This document shows, piece after piece, positions 10,782 to 20,397 of a stretch of DNA of 64,000 nt. Made by a program: the position numbers and the translations under genes. The DNA lies in assembly GCF_001580015.1 (NCBI RefSeq), contig NZ_LSZQ01000029.1:1-64000 (forward strand). Reading direction: 5' to 3'. The notes under the pieces were generated by a model that ran no database searches, was not told the origin of the DNA, and saw only the letters and a program-made list of their open reading frames with translations. Numbering within the stretch: the stretch's first letter is position 1; the number at the start of each line of letters is the position of its first letter. The stretch comes from Cephaloticoccus primus. GTDB lineage: Bacteria > Verrucomicrobiota > Verrucomicrobiia > Opitutales > Opitutaceae.

Positions 10782-12358
10782 GCGCTTGCCCCTCCCTCCG
10801 GAGTAGCGACGGCGGCGACCGGCGTGGTGCCGTGCGCCGCGACCACTTTTTCGACAAGGAGCTCAAACTCGCGCCGCGCACGCACGACGACCGGCTGCCC
10901 CACATCGACCGTGCCCACAGCCACCCGCGCTTCGTAGCGGCGCCCATCGACCTCGATTTGACCGCTGGGAAAGAGTGCGGTCGCGGCCACACCGATTTGT
11001 CCGATCAAGCTTTCCTCCTCAATCTCGGGCGCGCTCGTCCCCGTCGCCGCAGCCGCGAGGACGACGCGATCCCAGAACACTCCTTTCGGCAAAAAGCGCA
11101 GCAGCGCGAGGCCGCCGAGGAGTGCCAGCGCGAGGCCGCCGAGCAGGTTGAGCAGCGGGCTTAAAAAGATGTCGCCCGAGATGGAGATCGGCTCGTTTGG
11201 CCAGATATCGGCCATCGACCACAGCAGCGAGCCCAGCATCAGTACGACGCCACTGAGCGCGAAAACCACCGTGCCCGGCAGGAAAAACAACTCCACTGCG
11301 ACAAGGATCAGCCCCAGTGCAAAGATGAGCGCGGGCTCGTGGCCCGAGAGCCCCGCGACGAAGTTGCTCAAGAAAACCAGCCCGAGCAGCGTCAGTCCCA
11401 CCACACCGAAAATTCCAAAGCCGGGCGTCTTGAATTCGATGAACAAAGCCAGCAGCCCCAGCCCGAGCATCACCGGCACAATCGCCGAGAGCCACACGGC
11501 AAGCTGCTCCGACCAGGTCGCATCGAGCCGCTCCAGCGTGTAGCCCCCCTCGCCCAGGCGGCTATCGAGCAGCGACTCCACATCGTCGGCCACGCCCGCT
11601 GCCAGCAGCGGCGTCGGCGGCTCGCCGTAGAGCGCGATCGCCTTCTCCGCCGTGAGCGTCAGCAGCTCGCCCTTTTCTTTAATGACCTGCCCGTCGAGCT
11701 TGAGCTCAAACTCGGGCAGCCGCATCGCCTTGATGACCTCGGCGCGGCGCGGCGCGTGTGTCGTGTAGCTCTCGATCTTGGCCGAGATGTAGCTGTCGAT
11801 CTTGCGCTTCATGGCGGCTGGGATGTCGGCGCCCGAGCCTGTGACCACGTCGGCTGCGCCCATGACTCCGCGCGGAGCGAAGTAAATCTCGTCACTCACC
11901 GAAGCGATAATCGCCCCCGCCGAGATCGCCTCGCTGTTTACGTAGGTGAATTTCTTCCCCGGGAATTTATCGAGCGCCTCCATGATTTCGAGCATCGCGC
12001 CCGCCTCGCCGCCCGGCGTGTCCATGTCGATGACGACCATGTCGGCCGCGCGCTCGATCGCCTCCTTTAGCCCGCGCCGCACCACGTAGAGCGTCGGCTT
12101 GGCAATCGCTTCGCGGATCGGGATCACGACCACCTTTAGCTGCGCTGCGAGCGGTGAGTTTGCGTCCACGCTCGGGGCTGCCTCGGCAGAAGCTACGGCA
12201 GGCGCAGCGGCAGCCAGCGGGCCCGGTGCGGGAGCATCGACTGGCTGAGCCGCAGCGACCACCGCCGGTCTTGCCTCCTGCGTTTGGGACTTGGCCGCAA
12301 CCGCACCGAGCAGGAGCAGGACAACGTATCCGATAAGGGAAAGGGCCTTGGGCAACAT
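10778..12358 (-). CDS. long NfeD protein with ClpP-class serine protease domain
   Basis: The start at 12358 gives 526 residues and places a signal/membrane segment (ALSLIGYVVLLLLGAVAA) at the N-terminus; an upstream in-frame Met at 12415 is less likely. Domains in order: signal segment, a low-complexity Ala/Pro region, a ClpP-class protease domain (VVIDMDTPGGEAGAM, then SAISAGAI-like and the lysine-containing region near AAMKRKIDSYI), about five membrane helices, and a C-terminal NfeD OB-fold. Such proteases are linked to membrane quality control with flotillins. First gene of the NfeD-NfeD-floA run. Confidence 0.88.
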   Translation of the reverse strand: MLPKALSLIGYVVLLLLGAVAAKSQTQEARPAVVAAAQPVDAPAPGPLAAAAPAVASAEAAPSVDANSPLAAQLKVVVIPIREAIAKPTLYVVRRGLKEAIERAADMVVIDMDTPGGEAGAMLEIMEALDKFPGKKFTYVNSEAISAGAIIASVSDEIYFAPRGVMGAADVVTGSGADIPAAMKRKIDSYISAKIESYTTHAPRRAEVIKAMRLPEFELKLDGQVIKEKGELLTLTAEKAIALYGEPPTPLLAAGVADDVESLLDSRLGEGGYTLERLDATWSEQLAVWLSAIVPVMLGLGLLALFIEFKTPGFGIFGVVGLTLLGLVFLSNFVAGLSGHEPALIFALGLILVAVELFFLPGTVVFALSGVVLMLGSLLWSMADIWPNEPISISGDIFLSPLLNLLGGLALALLGGLALLRFLPKGVFWDRVVLAAAATGTSAPEIEEESLIGQIGVAATALFPSGQIEVDGRRYEARVAVGTVDVGQPVVVRARREFELLVEKVVAAHGTTPVAAVATPEGGASA

Positions 12359-12473
12359 GCGGGCGGACAGTAGGGAGCTGCCCGCCCCACGCAAGCACCG
12401 CCACAGCCGTCGCACACTTTCAATTTACTCAATTTACATAAGCCGCCGCAGCCCCTCAGAGTCCCCACCCCAC

Positions 12474-12932
12474 ATGAGTACCCTTTCCAGTCACATCGCT
12501 TTTATCGAGGGAGTCGGCGGGCCCGAATTGATGATGATCCTCTTCGTGGTACTGCTGCTCTTTGGCGGGCAAAAGCTGCCCGAGTTTGCCCGCACGATGG
12601 GCAAGACCATGCGCGAATTCCGCAAAGCCGCGAACAACGTCGAAGACGAATTCAAGCGCGCAATCGACGACGTGGAGCGCAGCGCCAACCTCAGTGCGCC
12701 AGTTGATGCCCCGCTCAACACAGCCACGCCTCCCCCCCCGAGTACGCCCAGCCCCGAGTTTTCCCCAACGCCCTACCTGGACGACCAGGGCATTCCTCAT
12801 CCCCACGACGAATACCAGCATTTCCCGGAACCCCAGGAAGCCCTTTCCCAAGAAAACACCACCTCAGATACCCCCGAGGCAGAAGCAAAAACCGAAGCAG
12901 AAGAAGACACCAAAAGTGACCTCAACCCCTAA
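12474..12932 (+). CDS. tatA: Tat protein translocase subunit TatA/TatB-like
   Basis: The start at 12474 gives 152 residues: a short N-terminal membrane helix (MMILFVVLLLFGGQKLPEFA), the amphipathic helix TMGKTMREFRKAANNVEDEF, then a Pro/Thr/Glu-rich acidic tail. The FGxxKLPE signature is diagnostic for TatA/B; the long tail leans toward TatB but does not decide it. The protein would form the twin-arginine pore at the inner membrane. Several predicted Tat substrates lie in the 17-30 kb region. The end overlaps the next gene by 17 bp. Confidence 0.85.
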   Translation: MSTLSSHIAFIEGVGGPELMMILFVVLLLFGGQKLPEFARTMGKTMREFRKAANNVEDEFKRAIDDVERSANLSAPVDAPLNTATPPPPSTPSPEFSPTPYLDDQGIPHPHDEYQHFPEPQEALSQENTTSDTPEAEAKTEAEEDTKSDLNP

Positions 12933-14415
12933 CCTCAGCCCCTACACGCAACTCCACCTGGGCCTCGGCTCCTTCCACCGCGCACACCAAGCCGTCTACT
13001 TTCAACGGCTACTTGAGCAGAGCAAAGCCGCTCAAAACGGCGCCCCGCGCGACGCTGCGCACGACGACGCCTCCGCACACCAAGCCCCGCCCTCACAGGG
13101 CACCGCCGACTGGCAACTCATCAGCGCCAACCTGCGCCCCGACCCCAGCGGCGCGGTCGATGCGCTCGCTGCCCAAGGCGGCCGCTACACGCTGGAGACG
13201 GTCGCGCCCGATGGGGCAACCCAGTACCAGCGAATCACCGCCCTGCGCGAGGTCATCCCCTACGCCCCCGGGCTCGCCCGCGTAATTGAGCGCGGCAGCG
13301 CCGCCGATACACGCATCATCTCCTTCACCGTGACGGAGGCGGGCTACTTCATCGACGGCAGCGGCGCGCTCAACCCACAGATGGGCGAGCTGGCCGCCGC
13401 CATTGAGCACGCGCGAAAAACAGGAGGCCGCGAGGCGGGCGACACACTCTACGGCGCGATCTGCGCCATCTTGCAGGCCCGCCGCGCCAAAGGCAGCGGC
13501 CCCGTCACGCTGCTAAACTGCGATAATCTACGGCACAACGGAGCGAAGTTTCGCGCGGCCCTGCTGGAGTTTATGCGGCTCGCTGGACTCGACGAGCTGC
13601 GCGCCTGGGCGGAGCAAAACACGAGCTGCCCCAACGCGATGGTAGACCGCATCACCCCGCGCCCGCCGCCCGAGCTGCGCGAGCGCGTGCGCCAGGCCAC
13701 GGGCTGGGCAGATGCCGCCCCCATCATGGCCGAAAGCTTTATCCAGTGGGTGATTGAGGACGACTTCATCGCGGGCCGCCCCGCCTGGGAACAGGCAGGA
13801 GCCGAGCTGGTCACCTCGGTCGCCCCCTACGAAGAAGCCAAGATCCGCATCCTCAACGCCAGCCACAGCGCCATCGCCTGGGCGGGCACGCTGCGCGGGC
13901 TCACCTACATCCACGAAGGCACGCACGTGCCCGAGATCCGCCAGATCGCCTACGACTACGTCACGCGCGACGTCATCCCCGCGCTCAGCCAGCCCGGGCA
14001 GCCCAGCCCCGTAGACCTCCCCGCCTATCGCGACATCGTACTCGACCGCTTCGCCAACCCCGCCATCCGCGACACCAACCAACGCGTCGCAGCCGACGGA
14101 TTTTCAAAAATCCCCGGCTTCATCGCCCCCACACTGCGGGAGCGTTTGGCAGTCGGCGCGGACATCTCGGCAACCGCCGCGCTCCCTGCCCTCTTTCTCC
14201 TCTTTCTGCAACGCTGGCAGCGCGGCGAGCTCCCCTACACCTACCAAGACCAGGCGATGGACGAGCAACAGGCCCGCCGGATCTGCACCGCAGCCGATCC
14301 CGTCGCCGCCCTCTGTGCCGACACCAGCCTGTGGGGCGACCTGAGCGGCAACCCACACCTCGAAGCTGCCCTCCGCCACGCCACCGCTGCCCTCACCACC
14401 AGCCTGCAGCACTAA
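12916..14415 (+). CDS. mannitol dehydrogenase family protein (fructuronate reductase-like)
   Basis: The start is placed at GTG 12916, giving 499 residues, because family homology (LHLGLGSFHRAHQAVYF) begins 13 codons later; longer upstream frames run through tatA. Motifs: the N-terminal NAD-binding HLGLGSFHR, LLNCDNL, CPNAMVDRITP, WVIEDDFIAGRPAWE and IRILNASHSAIAWAG with the catalytic Lys/Asn/His region. This polyol dehydrogenase family includes mannitol dehydrogenase, mannonate oxidoreductase and tagaturonate reductase; exact substrate unknown. An ExuT-like hexuronate transporter elsewhere in the window makes fructuronate plausible. Confidence 0.82.
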   Translation: MTSTPNLSPYTQLHLGLGSFHRAHQAVYFQRLLEQSKAAQNGAPRDAAHDDASAHQAPPSQGTADWQLISANLRPDPSGAVDALAAQGGRYTLETVAPDGATQYQRITALREVIPYAPGLARVIERGSAADTRIISFTVTEAGYFIDGSGALNPQMGELAAAIEHARKTGGREAGDTLYGAICAILQARRAKGSGPVTLLNCDNLRHNGAKFRAALLEFMRLAGLDELRAWAEQNTSCPNAMVDRITPRPPPELRERVRQATGWADAAPIMAESFIQWVIEDDFIAGRPAWEQAGAELVTSVAPYEEAKIRILNASHSAIAWAGTLRGLTYIHEGTHVPEIRQIAYDYVTRDVIPALSQPGQPSPVDLPAYRDIVLDRFANPAIRDTNQRVAADGFSKIPGFIAPTLRERLAVGADISATAALPALFLLFLQRWQRGELPYTYQDQAMDEQQARRICTAADPVAALCADTSLWGDLSGNPHLEAALRHATAALTTSLQH

Positions 14416-14565
14416 TAAGTTTGGGCTCAGGAAGCGAGAGGGATAGGGAGCTCTCCGCCCAATAACCAGTCGACGCCCTGCACCGCAGCGGCAGTCACTG
14501 AATTATGCAAGCGGCAGGGAGGACGGCGAACCAACGAGCGCGCCACCAAACGAAAGGATCGCCCC

Positions 14566-14890
14566 ACTGCGCGTGGGGGGCGGCCCTACGCGGGCGGCGG
14601 CAGGCGGTGCCTGCACCCATTTACTGTGCGGCTTTGTTCTTCGGGCATTCTGCCCGAAGAACAAAGCCGCACAGTTGAATGAGAGCTCAGGTGGGAGTTT
14701 AACCCGTAAACTTTTTCACCTCGGCCAAATGGGTTTCCGCTCCATCCGCGATTCAGGCTCCTTCTCCTGTCGCAACGCGACAGGGAGGATGTCCCGTTAA
14801 ATTTGGGAATCGTGCTTCGGCGCGTAGCGCCGATAGCCGATTCCCAAACTCAATGGCACGTGGCGCCACGCCACCGCCCCACGCGCAGTG
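14566..14890 (+). repeat. structured intergenic repeat, copy 1
   Basis: A multi-hairpin element filling most of the gap before terC. Stem I: 14623-14675, a perfect 25-bp inverted repeat with a 3-nt loop, beginning ACTGTGCGG and ending CCGCACAGT. Stem II: 14766-14784, CCTGTCGC-AAC-GCGACAGG. Stem III: 14802-14848, TTTGGGAATCG pairing with CGATTCCCAAA, with an inner CGGCGC-GTA-GCGCCG hairpin. Stem IV: around 14859-14870, CGTGGCGCCACG. The ends ACTGCGCGTGGG and CCCCACGCGCAGT are inversely complementary and could close the whole structure. The other copies keep the pairing with different bases. The 14416-14565 stretch before it shows no gene. Confidence 0.85.
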
Positions 14891-14937
14891 GAAAAAACGC
14901 TCGAAGGAGGTGGGGCCGGGCGCATGCTTCGCGGCCG

Positions 14938-15966
14938 ATGTTTGCCATGCCTGCTGTTGCCGTCCGGTTCTTCGCGATTGTGGATACGCTGCCTGCCCTG
15001 CCTTGGTGGGCGTGGGTCGGTTTTTTCCTGTTCATATCGGCCATGCTGGCCCTCGACCTGGGCGTGTTTCAGCGCGAGGCACACGAGGTAAAAATGAAGG
15101 AGGCGCTCGGCTGGTGCGCCGTGTGGGCCACGCTCGCGCTTTCGTTTAACGCGCTGATCTGGTGGTGGCGCGGCCCCGCCTCGGCCCAAGAGTTTCTCGC
15201 TGCCTACTTGATCGAGCTCTCGCTGAGCGTGGACAACGTCTTCGTCTTCATCCTGGTGTTCACGTACTTCAAGGTCGCCGCGCGCTACCAGCACCGCGTG
15301 CTTTTCTGGGGGATCGTCGGTGCCGTGCTCATGCGGGCGGTCTTCATCCTCGTAGGCGTGAGCGTCATCAATCGCTTCCACTGGATCCTCTACCTTTTCG
15401 GCGCCTTCCTCGTGTACACGGGCATCAAAATGGCGCTGCCAGGCAAGGGTGACGAGGCCGACGTCAACCCTGAGCAAAACTTCGCCGTAAAGCTCTTCCG
15501 CCGCTTCTTCCCCGTCAGCGAGCAACCACACGGCGGCCACTTCTTCGTCCGCGAAAATCGCGCCGCCGAGCTTTCGGCAAACGGCGCGCAGGCCCAGCAA
15601 CCCAACTATGCGAAAGTCGCGACCAGCCTCTTCGTCGTCCTGATCGTCATCGAAACGACCGACTTGGTTTTCGCGCTCGATTCGCTCCCCGCAGTTTTGG
15701 CGATCACGCGCGACGGGTTTATTGCGCTGACCTCCAATATTTTTGCGATCCTCGGGCTACGCTCGCTCTACTTTGCGCTCAGCGGCATCATGCAGCTTTT
15801 CCGTTATCTGAAGTTGGGACTCGCGCTCGTGCTCTGCTTCATCGGCGTTAAAATGCTGATTGAGCCGTGGGCACATATCAGCATCGGCAGCTCACTCGCC
15901 GTGATTGCAGGCCTCCTCGGCACGGCCATTCTCGCCTCGCTGCTGATACCGGAGCGAAAGCCCTAG
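14938..15966 (+). CDS. TerC family integral membrane protein
   Basis: The start at 14938 gives 342 residues; Met at 14947 is equally possible. Seven to nine hydrophobic helices carry the conserved acidic motifs of the family: MLALDLGVF, LSLSVDNVFVF and IETTDLVFALDSLPAVLA. TerC-family proteins are linked to tellurite resistance and, in better-studied members, to manganese export. No other ter gene is nearby, so a metal-ion export role fits better than a tellurite operon. Structured repeat copy 1 ends about 47 bp upstream of the start. Confidence 0.9.
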   Translation: MFAMPAVAVRFFAIVDTLPALPWWAWVGFFLFISAMLALDLGVFQREAHEVKMKEALGWCAVWATLALSFNALIWWWRGPASAQEFLAAYLIELSLSVDNVFVFILVFTYFKVAARYQHRVLFWGIVGAVLMRAVFILVGVSVINRFHWILYLFGAFLVYTGIKMALPGKGDEADVNPEQNFAVKLFRRFFPVSEQPHGGHFFVRENRAAELSANGAQAQQPNYAKVATSLFVVLIVIETTDLVFALDSLPAVLAITRDGFIALTSNIFAILGLRSLYFALSGIMQLFRYLKLGLALVLCFIGVKMLIEPWAHISIGSSLAVIAGLLGTAILASLLIPERKP

Positions 15967-16078
15967 CCGCGCGTCCCTCCGTGCGCGGCTTGCGATCACG
16001 CAAAGTCGAGACGAAGCGCGGTGCGCCAATAAAGAAAGCGGGCGGCAGTCAATTTCTCAGCTCTCGGGCATTCGCGCG

Positions 16079-16831
16079 CTATAGCTCGCGCACCCAAATA
16101 TTGCGGAAACTGATCTTCGAGCCGTGATCTTGCAGGAAGAGCGGCGCACAGCCGTGCGGAGTGTAAGACGGCTCAGCGGCGTTTGTCCTCCCCGCGATAA
16201 CGATGTCGTTCTGCACGAGTACGCCATTGTGCAGCACCGTAATCCGTGCGGGCGAAATCAGTCCGCCCCCTTTAGAAAAACGCGGAGCCTTCCAGATAAT
16301 GTCATAAGTCTGCCACTCCTCCGGCGCGCGCGAGGCATTCACCAGCGGGATGGCCTGTTTGTAAATCGCGGCAGCTTGGCCGTTGGAATAGGTCGGATTC
16401 TCGTAGCTATCGAGTATTTGCACCTCGTAGCGCTCTTGGAGGAAAACGCCGCTGTTACCCCGATTTTGGCTCCGATTCGACTGCGGCTCGTTTGGGATGC
16501 GCCACTCGATGTGCAACTGGATGTCGCAAAAACTCCGCTTGGTGCGAATCCCCTTGCTGCCAGGCACGACAGTCAACACGCCATCGGCCACATGCCAAGG
16601 AGCCGGCCTGCCGGTCTCGCTTTCCCACTCGGAAAGGTTTGTGCCGTCGAACAGCACCACCGCATCCGAGGGAGCTGCATTCGGAGGTGTGGCGACGTGC
16701 ACAGGGACATGCTCCCAAACCTCCGAGTCGGCGGGCTTGCGTGGCTGAGCGGCAGCCCGAGCTTGTGCTGCAGCACAAACCGCAACAGCCAGCGAAAGGC
16801 GGGCTAATCCTGAGAGGGATTTCTTCATCAT
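16079..16831 (-). CDS. DUF1080 (3-keto-disaccharide hydrolase family) secreted protein
   Basis: A 250-residue protein with a signal peptide (LSLAVAVCAAAQARAAAQ) and a DUF1080 concanavalin-like fold: VVLFDGTNLSEWE, a DIQLHIEWRIP strand, RGNSGVFLQERYEVQILDS, EEWQTYDIIWKAPRF and C-terminal PLFLQDHG with ISFRNIWVREL. Members hydrolyse 3-keto-glycosides after sugar oxidation. It sits next to a GMC oxidoreductase cassette and would cleave the oxidised glycoside outside the cytoplasm; the substrate is inferred. The 15967-16078 gap holds nothing recognised. Confidence 0.88.
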   Translation of the reverse strand: MMKKSLSGLARLSLAVAVCAAAQARAAAQPRKPADSEVWEHVPVHVATPPNAAPSDAVVLFDGTNLSEWESETGRPAPWHVADGVLTVVPGSKGIRTKRSFCDIQLHIEWRIPNEPQSNRSQNRGNSGVFLQERYEVQILDSYENPTYSNGQAAAIYKQAIPLVNASRAPEEWQTYDIIWKAPRFSKGGGLISPARITVLHNGVLVQNDIVIAGRTNAAEPSYTPHGCAPLFLQDHGSKISFRNIWVREL

Positions 16832-16931
16832 ATAAACTCCTTTGTTGAACGGCCCCTCAGTCTTCCCGAGGAGCCCTAATGGTTTTAAAGCTCAGTAGAA
16901 GCTGTAACTGTGTTCTCGTGGCGCACCCGGC

Positions 16932-17477
16932 TCAGGTCGCCCAAGCCCGCATTCCCGGCTCGTAAGGGATATCCTCGTAGCGCCCGGGAACGGCTACGTA
17001 GCGCAACACCTGTTTTGCCCCCACTTCGGAACTGAAGAAGGTCCAGATGGTGAGCTGCTTAAACATCGTAAAGTAATGCGGCTTGGGTGGTCCACCCTCA
17101 ACATCCGGAGCCTTCAGCTCAGCATGCAGAGTGCGAAACAAGTCGGCGCGCTCTTTGGGTGACATCTTCATGAAGCGGCCATTGGTGCGCTTATCAAGGT
17201 CCGCCAGCCCTTCGCGGAAGCGCTGCTGCTCCTCAGGTGAGTAGCAATCGGTCACGATCTGCGCCATGATGAGCCCACAGCCCGCATCCTTCGCACCCGG
17301 AGTGTCAGTTCTGGGAATGATCGTCTCGGCGATCTCATCCAGCTTGGCGACATCGGCCTCGGAGAAGTCGTTGTTCGCCTCTGGCGGGTTGATGTAGCCA
17401 TAGAGGAATTGGGGGGTGCCAATCATCGCCGCACCAGTGGCCGCAGCGATCAGTTTCAGGAGTTCTCGACGGTTCAT
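16932..17477 (-). CDS. gluconate 2-dehydrogenase subunit 3-like, Tat-exported
   Basis: A 181-residue protein starting MNRRELLKLIAAATGAAM, a twin-arginine-type signal. The mature part matches the small subunit of membrane-bound GMC dehydrogenases (DEIAETIIPRTDTPGAKDAG). Such subunits are co-exported with the flavin subunit, which often lacks its own signal. The GMC gene ends 25 bp upstream, so the two probably form one complex. Confidence 0.85.
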   Translation of the reverse strand: MNRRELLKLIAAATGAAMIGTPQFLYGYINPPEANNDFSEADVAKLDEIAETIIPRTDTPGAKDAGCGLIMAQIVTDCYSPEEQQRFREGLADLDKRTNGRFMKMSPKERADLFRTLHAELKAPDVEGGPPKPHYFTMFKQLTIWTFFSSEVGAKQVLRYVAVPGRYEDIPYEPGMRAWAT

Positions 17478-17502
17478 AATAAGAATAGCTCTGTTGTTTA
17501 AG

Positions 17503-19200
17503 TTATAGATTACGTGCTTTGAGCTCTCGCACGGCGTGATCGGCTGCGCGGGCAGTCATCGCCATATAAGTCAGCGACGGGTTCACGCAGCCCGAAGAGG
17601 TCATGCACGCGCCGTCAGTCACATAGACATTCAGCGCATCCCACACTTGGTTATGCGCATTCAGCACCGAAGTCTTCGGATCGCGCCCCATCCGCGCCGT
17701 CCCCATCTCGTGAATACCCTGCCCGGGTGCATAGCCAGAATCGTAGGCGCGGGCGTTTTTAACTCCGGCCGCCTCAAGCATTTCCACCCCATCTGCTTTC
17801 ATATCCTCGCGCATCGCCAGCTCGTTCTCTCGAATCGATACGTCCATGGCCAAAATAGGCAGGCCCCACTTATCCTTGCGCACAGGATCCAAGCTGATCG
17901 TGTTGTCATGATACGGCAGCATCTCGCCGAAGGCCCCCATCCCGATACTCCAGTTTCCTGGCTCGCTCAAAGCCCCTTTTAGCTCCGGACCAACAGAGAG
18001 CTCAGCGACCACTTCCGACAGTCCACGACCGCGACCAGCGCCGCCCTGATAACCGAAGCCGCGCAGGTAGTTACGCTTATCGCCACCCACGTTGCGAAAC
18101 CGCGGCACATAAAAGCCTGCTGGGCGGCGACCAAAGACATAACTGTCCAGATAGCCATCGACCCGACCTCCCGCTCCGCACCGGAAGTGGTGATCCATGA
18201 CGTTGTGCCCCAGCTCACCCGAAGAGGAGCCAAGCCCACCTTCCCAAACATCAGTCGCCGAGTTCATCAGCAGCCACGTGGAGTTAAACGTCGAGGCATT
18301 CAAAAATACAATATGGGCTGTATACTGGTAAGTCTGACCGTTCTCAGCATCAATGATCTCGACGCCTCGGGCGCGCTTGCGATCTTTGTCGTAGAGGACT
18401 TCTTTCACAATCGAAAATGGACGCAGAGTCAGTCTCCCCGTTTTCATCGCGGCTGGTAGCGTCGTTGACTGGGTCGAAAAATACGCCCCGTAAGGACAGC
18501 CCTGCCAGCATTTGTCGCGATATTGGCAAGCTGCGCGTCCTTGCTCGGGGCGATGCTCGGTGATGTTGGCCACGCGTGAGTTGATGAGGTGACGAGTACC
18601 GCCAAAAGCCTGCCTGATGCGGGCTGCCACGTCGCGCTCGACCACATTTAGTGGAACCGGCGGCAGGAATTGACCATCGGGTAGTACTTCGTCGAGGCCC
18701 TCAAAAGAACCAGCGATACCCGCAAAGCGCTCCACATAGTCATACCACGGCGCGAGGTCTTTATACCGAATCGGCCAATCAATCGCGATCCCCTCCTTGG
18801 CATTAGCCTCAAAGTCCATCGGAGCCCAGCGGTAGCTATGGCGCCCCCACAAGAGAGAGCGTCCCCCCACGTGATAGCCACGATACCAGTCGAAACGTTT
18901 AATCTCGGTGTAAGGGTTATCCTGCTCATTGGCCCACATCCCGGAGGTCGCTTCGTTTAGCGGATAGTCGCGCCTGAGTACTGGGTGATCCTCAATCATC
19001 TTTCGAGTCCGGCGCCCGCGATGAGGAAAGTCCCAAGGCTCCTTCCACGCATTTATGTAATCTTTGACGTGCTCAATATTACGCCCGCGCTCAAGCATCA
19101 GGACTCGCAGCCCTTTTTCGGTTAGTTCTTTGGCAGCCCAGCCACCACTGATACCTGAACCAACGACGATCGCATCGTAATCATATTTTTCGTTTGCCAT
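17503..19200 (-). CDS. GMC oxidoreductase, copy 1
   Basis: The start at 19200 (MANEKYDYD) gives 565 residues and matches the start of copy 2. An FAD-binding VVGSGISGGWAAKEL leads into the GMC fold; a QGCPYGAYFSTQ segment, MDHHF, and the catalytic GIHEMGTARM His and CVNPSLT Asn are present. The family oxidises sugar hydroxyls, here probably to a keto-sugar, with FAD. There is no signal peptide, so export would be hitch-hiker style with the Tat-bearing small subunit at 16932. Much of the sequence is near-identical to copy 2 at 21940, including long runs near the C-terminus. Confidence 0.9.
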   Translation of the reverse strand: MANEKYDYDAIVVGSGISGGWAAKELTEKGLRVLMLERGRNIEHVKDYINAWKEPWDFPHRGRRTRKMIEDHPVLRRDYPLNEATSGMWANEQDNPYTEIKRFDWYRGYHVGGRSLLWGRHSYRWAPMDFEANAKEGIAIDWPIRYKDLAPWYDYVERFAGIAGSFEGLDEVLPDGQFLPPVPLNVVERDVAARIRQAFGGTRHLINSRVANITEHRPEQGRAACQYRDKCWQGCPYGAYFSTQSTTLPAAMKTGRLTLRPFSIVKEVLYDKDRKRARGVEIIDAENGQTYQYTAHIVFLNASTFNSTWLLMNSATDVWEGGLGSSSGELGHNVMDHHFRCGAGGRVDGYLDSYVFGRRPAGFYVPRFRNVGGDKRNYLRGFGYQGGAGRGRGLSEVVAELSVGPELKGALSEPGNWSIGMGAFGEMLPYHDNTISLDPVRKDKWGLPILAMDVSIRENELAMREDMKADGVEMLEAAGVKNARAYDSGYAPGQGIHEMGTARMGRDPKTSVLNAHNQVWDALNVYVTDGACMTSSGCVNPSLTYMAMTARAADHAVRELKARNL

Positions 19201-19300
19201 AAGAGGGTCTCCAGAAAGCAAGGGAAGCCTGAAATTTTGGGAGTTAAGAAAGCAGGGGATTAAAATTAGAAGGCAAAATTAAGTGAGAGACGAAACCGTT

Positions 19301-20194
19301 TCAAACGTCGCATAGGCGCACAGCCTCGAGCAAAGAATCCACAGGGTCTGGTGCAGTCGGGATGAACTCGTGTGCCAAGTAGCCATCAAAGCCAGTTTCG
19401 ACAATCGCACGGCAGATGGCCGAATAATTCAGCTCCTGATCTGCACCGATCTCATGCCGCCCGGGCACGCCAGCCGTATGATAGTGTATAAAGTAGGTGT
19501 GGTACTTGCGGATGGTAGCAATAATGTCCCCTTCCATGATCTGCATATGGTAGATATCGTAGAGCAGCGCAAAACTCGGCGAACTGATCCTCTCGCATAA
19601 AGCCACTCCCCATGCAGTGTTATCACATAGGTAGTCAGGGTGATCCACCTTTGAATTCAACAGCTCCATCGCCAACACCACACCGCGCTTTTCAGCGTGA
19701 CCCAAGACCCGTTTCAGCCCAGCCTCGGCATTGGCCAATCCCTCCTCAGGATCCATCCCATTTTGGTTACCGGAAAAGCAGATCATTTTGCGATACCCGG
19801 CATCGGCCACCAAGTCAATGTGCTCAAGATAACGAGTCACCAACTCATCGTGATACTGCGGCACCGCAAAGCCCTTTGCCAAGCCGAGCTCCGCACCACC
19901 ACACATGGGACAGTTCATCCCATGCACCTTCAAGGTTGGCCAGTCCGCCGGACCAACAGCTTCAATAGCCGAAAAACCAAACTGTTTCACCGTCTGGCAG
20001 AGTTCGTCGAGTGACAGCATCCCGTATGTCCAGCGGGTCACTGATTGCTTGAGGTTGCCTTTGAGTGAAAAGTCCCGCGCCTGCGGCTCAATCGCCCGAG
20101 CAGCCCCCATTCCAAGGGAGGCAATGTCAACACTGTCAGCCATGGCAGCACAAAGAATTGGGCGGCGTCTCATTGTGTAAGTCGAAAAGCTCAT
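19301..20194 (-). CDS. sugar phosphate isomerase/epimerase-like TIM barrel, paralogue 1
   Basis: A 297-residue AP-endonuclease-2-like barrel resembling hydroxypyruvate isomerase. The N-terminus has an arginine cluster (MRRR) and a weak hydrophobic stretch, a degraded version of the Tat signals in its paralogues. Predicted metal ligands are kept: Glu in LAMELLNSK, Asp in LYDIYHMQ, the HTAGVPGRHE region and Glu in AHEF. It ends with the LCDV tail shared by all four paralogues. Likely isomerises or eliminates from an oxidised sugar made by the GMC enzyme; the substrate is unknown. Confidence 0.83.
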   Translation of the reverse strand: MSFSTYTMRRRPILCAAMADSVDIASLGMGAARAIEPQARDFSLKGNLKQSVTRWTYGMLSLDELCQTVKQFGFSAIEAVGPADWPTLKVHGMNCPMCGGAELGLAKGFAVPQYHDELVTRYLEHIDLVADAGYRKMICFSGNQNGMDPEEGLANAEAGLKRVLGHAEKRGVVLAMELLNSKVDHPDYLCDNTAWGVALCERISSPSFALLYDIYHMQIMEGDIIATIRKYHTYFIHYHTAGVPGRHEIGADQELNYSAICRAIVETGFDGYLAHEFIPTAPDPVDSLLEAVRLCDV

Positions 20195-20397
20195 GTTACA
20201 GCTTCCCCCTTGTTAAAACTCCAACCCGGTAATCCCGTGGCCGCCTATAGTAGCAGCCAGCGGCAATCACGCCGTAACGAAATGGTGCGTTTGTCATGAG
20301 ATATTTTCCCGAAACTGGGAGTCGGGTGTTGCTCTCTGAGTATAGGAAAAGGGAGAGAACGCCTCAGCGGAGCTTTTGTGGAGTCACCGTCTATCAC

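Noticed and set aside
14566-14890. Insertion sequence or MITE as the explanation for the structured repeat
   Set aside because: No target-site duplication or transposase end was recognised, and stems vary with pairing kept, unlike copies of one MITE. Not excluded without a genome search.
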